A DNA stretch of 64,000 nucleotides. Origin: Castanea sativa (lineage: Eukaryota > Streptophyta > Magnoliopsida > Fagales > Fagaceae). Position numbers and translations under genes: made by a program. The notes under the pieces were generated by a model. It ran no database searches. It was given only the letters and a program-made list of their open reading frames with translations, and was not told the DNA's origin. How positions within the stretch are numbered: position 1 is the first letter of the stretch; each line of letters begins with the position of its first letter. Below are positions 54,936 through 64,000 of the stretch, in pieces. The DNA lies in NCBI RefSeq assembly GCF_040712315.1, contig NC_134017.1:13050001-13114000 (forward strand), in the 5' to 3' direction.

Positions 54936-55870
54936 TAGAGCATTCTCATTAGGTGTGCCAAATATTCTATATTTGGCATTTGGCATATACCAAATACCAA
55001 AAAACTTCTCCAATGAAATGTTTTAAATGCTATAACATTTGGCACACATGAACACTACCGTTTCATTTTTGGAACGGTACGAACAAAAATGCTTAAAAAA
55101 AATTATACATTTTCTCTCTCTTCCTCTATGACTTTCTTTCTTCTCTCTCTTCCTTTTTTCTTCTTCTTTCTTCTCCAGAATCTTTACCTCTCTCTCTCTT
55201 TTTATTTTCTTTTTTATTTTCTGTCACTTTCTCTGCACCTCTCTTTTCTTCTTTTTTTTTTTTTTTTCTTTTTTTGTCACACTCTCTCTCTTTCTTCTTT
55301 TTTCTCTGCCTAAACCGTAGCCATTGAGATTCGCCGTCGCTGTGGAGTTCGGCCTCACCGTTGAGGTTAATTGGTGGGGATCGCATGTAAGTTTGGATTG
55401 TTTTTTATTAGGTTGTGGATTCCATGTGATTGTGGGTGGTGGTGGAGTTGGGTTGATTCCATGTGATTTGGGTTGTATAAATGGAGTTGACTCATTTCTT
55501 CATTTCTTTTTCTCTTTTTTTTGAGAGTTTTGTGTTGATTTTGGGGATTTTTTTTAAGTAGTATTGGGTTGTGGTGGTAGGTTGTACCTATGGTTGGTGG
55601 TGGCGGGTTGTGCTTGTGTATAGTGGTGGGTTTGTTATAGTTCTGTGCTCGTGTTTGTGTATGGTAGTGGGTTTTCATTTTGTATTTTTTTTTTATCTTG
55701 ATGGTTTTTTTTTAAATATTTTTAAATATTATTTTAATGTATAGAATTGAAAAATAGAAGATGTAATGAATAGTAAATTGTAAAATGGTGTGTTAAAATA
55801 ATAAAGTAAGTTTTTTAATGTATCAAAATGATATATTTATAGAACACCTGATGGAAATGTTATTAGACTT
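54936..55870. mobile_element. Candidate non-autonomous DNA element with CATT(C/T)YCAT(T/C)AGGTGT ends
   Basis: TTAGAGCATTCTCATTAGGTGT at the left is imperfectly complementary to ACACCTGATGGAAATGTTAT at the right. The interior has a 200-bp pyrimidine tract and a G/T-rich segment. GAGCATTCTCATTAG-type ends are common in plant MITEs. The target duplication is unclear. Confidence 0.45.
55100..55315. repeat. Polypyrimidine tract
   Basis: Over 200 bases of nearly pure C/T (CTCTCT, TTCTTC, TTTTT) on the plus strand. ORFs read through it are low-complexity artefacts. Confidence 0.9.
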
Positions 55871-56227
55871 TAGCCACTGTTACACGTTTTTACCACACCA
55901 CTTGTACTACTCTCATTGTAGTTTTTCACCATTGAGAAGAACATAGAAAGAAATGTTGATTCCTACAGATTTGTTAAAAGCTTTCAAGGCACTGAGATTA
56001 TACAACTTTACATGTATATTGTTATACTTTGAAGTCTAAATACCTTTAGCTTGATTTATTTGAAGGAATCAAATTGGATGTATAAATTTTATGCATTTAG
56101 ATTAATATTTTACTTTGATGGTTATTAGTTATAAATTGGCTAATTTAGTTTTTATTTATTTTTTTACTATATGAAAAGTATATTTGTAGTTAATTGAGAT
56201 TATTAAGTAGATTTTAAAATTCATTAA

Positions 56228-56440
56228 GGGTCTATTTGGATACCGATTTATTAATGAAAATTAAAAATACTGTAGCAAAATAATTTTTAAATACTCCTAT
56301 GTGAATAGTGCCATAAGACCTAGTTTTAAAGAAAAATTTGCTAAAATCTGTACTTGTAGGTCCCGTGAACAGTGCATAGGACCTACAGAAAAACGCAACC
56401 GCACTCGATAACGTGCAAGACATGCTATCCAAACACACAC
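56228..56440. mobile_element. Tourist-like (PIF/Harbinger) MITE, copy 1
   Basis: Starts GGGTCTATTTGGATACCG and ends CTATCCAAACACACAC, flanked by TAA at 56225-56227 and 56441-56443. The 3-bp TWA duplication is that of PIF/Harbinger elements. It shares the end motifs, TGTAGCAAAATAATTTTTAA and GTGAACAGTGCA with copy 2. Confidence 0.85.
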
Positions 56441-57120
56441 TAAAAAAATATCTAATTACAATCCTAATGATAGAAATTAAGTTTGAAGATGGAGTTGTTT
56501 ACAATTGTTTATTTATTATATCTTTAATATCAATATATATATATAGAGGTTATTTTCTTAATATTTTCTTTTATTCTTGCCTCCTTTGCACTAAAATTTT
56601 GACTCTGCTACTGAGCAGTAACATTATATCTTTTCTACAATACGGAATAATGGAGGACTGATTTTTTGTTTTTTATTTTTATTTTATTTTTATAATATTC
56701 ACCATGGCTACTGTGAATCTCCAAGACTATCTGACTCTATATCCTTTATATTCAGGAAAGAAAATAGCTTAACTTGATTTTAACGGGTTCTATAGTCTAT
56801 ACTCTTCTGTCTAGGTGTTTCATAACGTGACAAGAAAAATTGCCCACTTTTCTGTGTGTTTATATAATGTCTTCTTATTATTATATCACTTTTTTATTGT
56901 GTGAAGGAACAAATTAAATGATTCGCTCTTTAGTATTGAGCCATGGGATATTTTGTATAATGGGCATTTTGCTTTTATATACTACGAGTAGAGATTGTTG
57001 CATTTATATATGATAGGAGTTTATTAACAATACTTTTAGAAGTTTGAAGAAAAGACAAGAGGGGAGGGGTGCAAGTTGCACGATTAGCAACATATTAATG
57101 TGTATATTTTTAAGTATTTA

Positions 57121-57326
57121 GGGTCTGTTTGGATACCGCTTATTACTGAAAGCTGAAAATATTGTAGCAAAATAATTTTTAAATGTGTGAATAATGCCGT
57201 GAGAACCCTTTTTAATGAAAGTTTGGCTGAAAAAAGAGGTTTGTGAGTCCTGTGAACAGTGCACGAGACCCACTGACAGACACAAATGTGCAACGCAAGC
57301 ATTGAAAACGCTATCCAAACTTCACC
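57121..57326. mobile_element. Tourist-like (PIF/Harbinger) MITE, copy 2
   Basis: Starts GGGTCTGTTTGGATACCG and ends CTATCCAAACTTCACC, flanked by TTA at 57118-57120 and 57327-57329. It belongs to the same family as the copy at 56228-56440, in the same orientation. Confidence 0.87.
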
Positions 57327-57329
57327 TTA

Positions 57330-58474
57330 AAAACAAAATGCGCCAATAGTCAGACCTTCAATACAATACAATTGTTTTGTATTGTAAAGATAGTCACATG
57401 ATTGGATCGATTACCTTAATTTCTTCCCCTTTTTATTGCTTCATCCTCTTTCCCTTGTGTTAATGTGAGCTTATGTTAGTAGCTTAAAAATTAGAGAAAG
57501 TCTAAGAACACAATTTTTTATCATAACTATAAGGTAGTCAATTAGCCCATTACTAGCCCCACACACAGGGGAAGAGTTGGGTAGTACTACCATGGGCGAA
57601 TTAAACACCTTAGAATAGACTATGAGAAAACTCAAAGGCTTTGGGAAAATTTTGGGCACTTCTTATGAAGATAGCTAATGGGCTTACTTAAGGCCATAGA
57701 AACTAAAAGGCATAGAGGGCAACTGAAGAGAGTGATCATAAGAAAATGATGAAGTCAGGGATGAAGGGTAGCAAGAAAATGATAAGCATTACAATCAATC
57801 TAGACTTGCAAAACAAAGAGGTAGCATTTCAATCTCCACTTGGTACCAAACTATGATAACTTGGCTACGCTATACTTCTGAAACAAATGGACCTCTGTCT
57901 CATATTCCAAATCACAACAACAGCAGCTAATATCCACTAATCAACACTTGAAAGTAAAGCCCCCACAACAATTCTCCATAATAAGACCTTCAACCTTTCA
58001 TGAATTTTTCTTTTCCATGGCATTTTCCACAAACATTACTCCAATAGGAAATCTTTGAGCTTGATCAAGCGAGGATTACAACAGTGAGCATGTTGAGAAA
58101 AGAGAAGATGGCATCAGTGCCTACTAAAAGTTTCAGGTATAAATTTTGATCACTTAAAATCTCAAACTTTATTAAGTGAAAAATCGTTATAAACAACAGA
58201 AAATGAAATATTTGATTGCCTATAACGTATTTACAAAATATAATCATGGCCGGTGCAAAAAATGTGATTGATGAAAAAAAACACTGCCACCTAGATTTTG
58301 GTTAAATGTAATTATCAGCGTACATAGTACAAAGAATAACATAAAATTTTCAAACCAAAATTAAAACTGATCTTCTCTGGTAATGCAAATTGAGATCTCT
58401 GACAAAGAAGTATTATACCATTAGCTTTTGTAATATCTATTCTAAAACATGAAATGAATCTATTAAAATGAGGA
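57330..58474. other. Intergenic DNA
   Basis: No ORF, repeat or RNA gene that I can support. Confidence 0.55.
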
Positions 58475-58804
58475 TCAGTTTCCAGTTTTGATTACTGCAT
58501 TTGCATTGAATGTTTCAAAGTACACAAATGCTGAGGGGTTTGTTTGGTCCCATTTCTCAATCTGCCTCTGGTACTCCAAATACTCATCAAGCATTCTTTG
58601 ATCTTTCTCCTCCACATTCCACAGGCAAAAGTTTCCATTTGTCTTGCCCCAATTCATCAGTGGCTACAGGGAGGAATTTCTCCGCCATGTGCTTCAGGGA
58701 AGGAACTGAAGCACAACACAGGTGAAAACACATTGAGCTTTATTTAAGCCTAAGACTTACATTTGCTAAACATTTTCCTGCTGCTCCTTGTTACCTCCAG
58801 TTGC
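58475..58804 (-). pseudogene. Relic last exons of the second DUF627/DUF629 gene
   Basis: Exon 4 relic (58804-58761) keeps the 44-bp length and splice sites of the intact gene but carries an in-frame TAG. Exon 5 relic (58705 down to about 58475) has lost blocks and frame. Both lie beyond the nonsense codon that now ends the upstream coding sequence, so they would be untranslated. Confidence 0.82.
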
Positions 58805-59378
58805 CTACAATAAGCAAATTGTGTATTTTTAGGACATTATTTTGCATGATAGATTTTCTATATATTGTGGAAACTAGGACCACTCTGCAGATCTTATATC
58901 TTTCTTTCTTTCTGAGAAAATGCAAAGTTTATATCCAATTAACTAACTGCTGTGATAATCTGTTTCAGTAAGTGCGAGTGTTCAAAATCTGTTGTATATC
59001 ATATGTATTAGATTGCCCAATTTATTATTATTTCAGAGTCCGGATCCTTAAAAACTATTATTCTAGTAAATTTGATCCACATTTTCCTAACTTGGCTACC
59101 TTTAAAATACCCATTTCATTTAATCTATCTTCCAGTTTTGTTTCACCTTGAATGATCTCTAGCTCCCCCATATCTTAAGTCTTTAGCATCTAATTCAAGT
59201 AAATTTGTCCAAATTCTGCCATCTTATACTAATATTTAACATGTTAGATGCTCTTATTTACCCACTTTTAGTTTGTGCCCGTCTTCATTTTTTTCTGGTA
59301 AATTTATAAATGTGTAGCTTTAGACAACAGTGACTACCATAAAAAGAAAACAGAACAATGAGCAGAACACAAGACCTT

Positions 59379-61965
59379 TTATTTCTTTGACTTTCTTTTA
59401 TCCTTTTTCTTATTTTTTTCCTGGGAATTTCCCTGTCCTTGTCTTGCATTACCACCTCCTTTGTCAGTCTTTTTCTTTTTATCAAGATGATCAAGTTCTG
59501 ATAAGAATGCTTTTTTTACAGCCTCATACTTCTTTTCTGCATCTTCGTTGGCCAGATCTTCCAGTTGCTTCTATAAAAGGGGAATAGTACACCGAAAACA
59601 TCAAATCATAGATGGGTAAGAACAAACATATGAAAACCTTCAACAAAACAGCAAGGAAAATCCAACACAAACCCGCATGACTGACTTCAGCAGGGGCACC
59701 AAAATTGATCGGTAGTCATAACCAGTTACCGCAATAAGTTTCCTCCCTGTCTGCTGCATGTTAATTGTAGTTGTCCTGATTATAACATCCAATTTGTAAA
59801 GCTGCAACAACAAAAATACTAAGATTCAATCCTATAGAAGTCCATCAAGCATCATCTTTAATATCACACACAACTAGGAAAATTTTGACAGGTTCATAAA
59901 TTTGGCTGTATCATACCTTTGCAACCATCTCATCAATCTGCTTCTTAATCCACAATTTTATTTCATTGTCCACATGATCTTCTCTCAAAATATTCCATAA
60001 GATATCCAACTCGAAAATATTACCATTTGTGCTTGCAATCTGTCTCTGATTTGACAAGAGATACTTGTAGCTCAATGGTTCGTACCCAAACTCTTCTCCT
60101 CTCTTATCTTCTTTAACACATATACTCTCCAAATTCTGCCATACCTTAATGTCTCTCAAATATTGTACTTTTTTCTCACAAATGTTCAGCATCCGGTGAA
60201 ATTCAGCCTCATAGATCTTGGAAAGCTCTTTCCCTTGACTTCTACTAGCTTCTCTCAAATTTGTCCACTGCTTTAATTGCTCCCCAATATTAGTACCTCC
60301 CTTCAATAACCAATCCAAAATAGCATCTGTATATTCATCATCATTTAATTCGATTTCATCATCAGCACTAGAAGAAACAGCAGCTCCATCATTCGGCACC
60401 ATAAGCTCTCCACGCAACATTCTCTTGTCAAAAACTACACAAGAGAAGTCCTCATTGAAAACAATCTTCTCATTATTGGCAACACTATGCTCACCTATTG
60501 CCTGCTCCGTCCCAAGACTCAAGACGAGCCTCTGTAACCCGCAAATATTGGCAAGATTACCCAAGAACTCGAACACAAGATTAAGCTCAGAGATGTCAAG
60601 AAAGCACACTGAGAGCAGGGTTTTGTTTATCCCATATTCCATAAGCAACTGTTCCGGGACTTGCTTCTTCAGCATTTCCAATATCAAGTTCATCAACGCG
60701 GAAAAATGACTAGAACAAAAACATTTTATACCCACGAACAGGCGTAACACTGCTCGAATTTTGTTAATGATCTCTTCACGCCGTCTATCGTCGCAATAAG
60801 GCCACTTTTGTTTCATGAAATCTTTATCTCCACCCTCGTTTCTTGACAAATCTTCCAACATTTTCTTAGCTTCGACCACGTTCACGGGTTTCCATTTTCC
60901 TGATTCAACAGTGTCCCAGACTGAATCAAATAAAAATTCTGGACGGACTGAATCTAATTCATCGGTAAAAGTACCTAAATGCACACTATTCATATGATCC
61001 GCAGTCAATTCGGCATCGAAAAACCTCTCTCCGCACCAAAAACACTCTGCGTCACACGAAAACTTCCAATTCTTCGCCCCCGTCGCGTACTCCACCGCCT
61101 GTTTAATCACCTCCATGGCCAATTTGTTCTCAGCAAAATGGTTTTTAAAGTCTCTGATTCGAATCCTCAACAATTCCTTCTTTTTCTCCGTAGTCATTGT
61201 GTCATTCCAGTAAGTCTTGACTCGTCTCTCCACCGTGTCGACATCCAACACGGCTACTTTCTTGAGGTTCTTGATCTTTCTTTTGTTTTCTGGCAAAGGC
61301 ATCAATTCCGGCGTTTCGAACTTCATACTCGCTGTTATAGCTCTCCTTTCGATCTCTTCCTTTCGTTCTTGTAGTTCTTGAATCTCACTCTTTAAATTTT
61401 CCAAGTATTTAGTGTCTATGAGATACTTGCTTTGTAGTTTGAAGAGTCTGAGATACGCTCTGAATTCTTCAATTCGGGGGTCTGTGGCCAAATCTTCTGG
61501 GCCAAATTCGATGGCTAAACCAGCATCGCAAGCTTCTATCACAGGTTCATAGCCGGCATTGGCGTCATATTCAGTTAACTTGTAGAGTGCGTTGGCATGA
61601 AAGAACCAGCAGGCGAGGGAGTTGGGGCATAAGTGCACGGCTCGCTTGGATAAGTCCACGGCTTCTGTGACGTGATTGAAAGTTTCGGCGAGTTGGATGA
61701 GACCGTCTTTAGATAAGACGGGAGTGGTGGAGTGTTTGGCTAAAAACACGAATTTCAAGTGACAGAAGCTGAGGGCAGCGAGAGCAAGAGCGGATCTTGG
61801 GTGGCGGGACAGAGTGGCCTCGACAAGTTTCAAGGCTTTGGTGTAGTTTCCATTTTGGTGTTCTTTCATGGCGTCTTCCACTTCTTTGGTGATGGCGGGT
61901 GATTGATCGTCAACATTGGAGAGTGATGGGGGTGCACGTGCATTGCGTTTCTTCTTGGTCTTCAT
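59379..61965 (-). CDS. DUF627/DUF629 ubiquitin carboxyl-terminal hydrolase-related protein, C-terminally shortened
   Basis: Exons 61965-59917, 59801-59673 and 59570-59379 join in phase to give 789 residues. The organisation repeats that of the gene at 42685-46285: a TPR-like DUF627 start (residues about 20-180), DUF629 with CFWCGERFFDAELTADHMNS as the C2H2-like motif, and a Lys/Asp-rich tail. In exon 3 a TAA at 59381-59379 stands where the paralogue has TTA, so translation stops before the last two exons. The 2,049-bp first exon is fully open, which argues for a functional gene or a very recent loss. No catalytic peptidase domain is present. Confidence 0.85.
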
Positions 61966-64000
61966 TTTGGAGGGGAATCGAGAATAGGGGGAAGAGTGGT
62001 TTGAATCTAGCTAATTGATTTTATGAAGAAAGTTAAAGTGAGGGAGCCCAATCTATATATATGACATGAAGAGCAAAGGCCCAAATGCGGAAAAAGGAGT
62101 TTAACCAATCTCAATGAAGGCCTTATGCCATATCGAATTCCTTGACCACATTTAAAAGGATAGTGCATTTTTTCAATCTAACGGAGATCAATGATTATTC
62201 TTTATCATCAGACTAATTGAACTTTAGATTTTTATTCAATGAGAGACTTTGTCAAATAAGCTAACTAAAACCCACAAAAGCCAAATTGAGGGATAAACTA
62301 ATGCAGTACATTTAGTTTAACTTTTATATTTTGTGTTTTAAAGATGATTAATTTCAAGGAAAAATTAAGGATATTCGTATAAATAATAAATTAAACTATA
62401 TAGTTTCAAAAATACTAACTAAATCCTAACTTAATCTAATGGCACATTTCAAAAAAAAAAACTATGAGAAAGAGGGACGAGAAGAAAAATATTTGATGTC
62501 ATACCAACATTCTTGATATGGGTTTTACTTTTGAGTAATGCAAATACCACAACTTTTGACACAGTTTTACCAAAACTTGTTCACATAGTAAGTTTTGAGT
62601 GGTGAAATTATAAATTTACATAGACCCATCGCTTTTACCCTACCACTCACAGTTTACCATGTGGGCAAGTTGTGGTTTTAGCAATTTTGTTTACTTTTTT
62701 TGCATTTAAGAAGCTCAAATTTTTTAATTGATATGGTTATTTTGGCATTTGAGAGGTTGTTGCATAAGATGTATTTGTTTTTGGTTTTCGGTATGTAGAT
62801 TTAATTAACTTAGGGTGTTTTAGGTTGATTTTGAGTATTTTGGGATATAGGCCTTATTATTTTTTATAAATTTTTTAAATATAATTCAAGAGTTAGAAGA
62901 GGAGGGTTTGAATCTTAAATGTCTTTATTATGAATATCATAAATCCCACAAAATATAAGGAAATAAATTAATGTAATTACAAATTTTTTGTTATGGAATA
63001 AAGCTAACATAAATGTTATGTGAAAAACCATAACTTAACAATCACCATTTTTCCTCTCAATATCTCTCTGCCTCTTTGACAAGAGTGACTTGAATTTAGT
63101 GCTCATTAATAAAGTCTACTATCCCTTAAATCTAGGAGAGAGAAGTTGATAAAAATGTTACAACTAATTAACATATGTATGAAAATTATAGTTTTTTTTT
63201 GGAATCATATGAAAATTATAGTTTAAATTATATTACATTTTGAATAAGAATTTAATATATATAGTGATATTGCAATGATTTTAGAAAATGTTACTAAAAT
63301 AAATTTATACTTTATTGTAGCCATTATTACGATGAATCCTACTGTTTCTCAAAAAAAAAAAATATATATATATATATATTTTTTGAAGCAGTCTTATAAA
63401 TGCATCTAAAAAAATCCCTATGAGCACTCGCATTAGTGGGCCTATGAGGCTATGAGTGTATAATATAAAAATATGTAAAATTTACAAATTTTGCTTAAAA
63501 ATGACATACCTTAATGCATGCATAATTGTGTAAATTTATAAATTTGCTACAGTAATTATGTAAATTTTAATTGATACTATTTTTTTTGATAGAATGATTC
63601 ATATTGTATTGGTTTTTTTTTTTTTTTTTTTTTTTTTATGTATTCCGATGATAAAGGAAGATGGTGTATAGTAGTTGTTATATGTAAAGAGGAAAAGGGT
63701 GTATAGTAGTTGTTACGTGTAAAGAAAGAAAAATAATTAGAAAATTCGAAAATTGATATATTAATTAAATATAATGTAAAATAGATAATTTAATATGATG
63801 CTTTTTTATTTTTTATTTTTTTATTTTTTTATTTTTTTATAGGAATGAGATTGAGGATGTTTTGAAAAGTGAGAATGTAAAAAAAAAAAAAAAAAAAATT
63901 CTTAATTAAAAATAGGGTTTTTTTTAATTTATCTAAGAAAAAAAAAGGTTTTTTAATCTTTTAAAAATAAATTAAAAAATTATATATTTTTGGCGGACTC
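61966..64000. other. Upstream flank of the second gene and intergenic DNA
   Basis: The first few hundred bases presumably hold the promoter of the minus-strand gene. The rest is AT-rich with homopolymers (63611-63637, 63881-63898). No gene is supported. Confidence 0.6.

Noticed and set aside
55089..55386. ORFs in the pyrimidine-rich tract
   Set aside because: Low-complexity Ser/Leu/Phe or Arg/Lys/Glu strings without conserved content.

Overview
The window reads as nuclear DNA of a dicot plant, most likely a woody eudicot; Fagales is a guess from overall repeat content and not demonstrated. Reasons: AT-rich intergenic DNA, spliced genes with GT..AG introns, two plant Tat-type Ty3/gypsy retrotransposons, a plastid DNA insert, a SINE, a Helitron, several MITEs, a Pack-MULE, and host gene families known from plants (caffeate-type O-methyltransferase; DUF627/DUF629 'ubiquitin carboxyl-terminal hydrolase-related' proteins).

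Region by region. 1-13332: a Tat-type LTR retrotransposon (element A) entering from the left edge with gag, protease, RT, two RNase H domains and integrase. Its pol is split by a 394-bp plastid fragment (end of atpF, start of atpA) at 3921-4314. Between pol and the 3' LTR lie a tRNA-derived SINE, a 57-bp tandem array, a CpG-rich block, an unexplained 227-codon ORF behind a TATA box, and the polypurine tract. The 3' LTR is 12320-13332. 13333-15831: a decayed endogenous pararetrovirus-like ORF on the minus strand, cut off exactly at the LTR edge, so element A apparently jumped into it. 18218-21559: an O-methyltransferase gene with conserved coding exons but a broken start and first splice donor. 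22551-25864: MITE-rich intergenic DNA, including a hAT MITE with a perfect 8-bp target duplication. 25865-36652: a second Tat element (B) in tandem form, LTR-internal-LTR-partial internal. Its single 1,721-codon gag-pol frame carries 14 nonsense codons and no frameshift. A spliced antisense accessory gene lies between pol and the second LTR. 37071-46285 and 58475-61965: three minus-strand copies of a DUF627/DUF629 gene: one 3' fragment, one complete five-exon gene, and one shortened by a nonsense codon. Between and around them lie a Helitron, a Pack-MULE carrying a piece of a signal-peptide-peptidase-like gene, two CNOT9/RCD1-like exon copies, and Tourist-like MITEs.

The only apparently functional host gene is the DUF627/DUF629 gene at 42685-46285, with its shortened neighbour at 59379-61965 a second candidate. 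Most of the rest is a layered record of insertions: pararetrovirus first, element A into it, plastid DNA into A.
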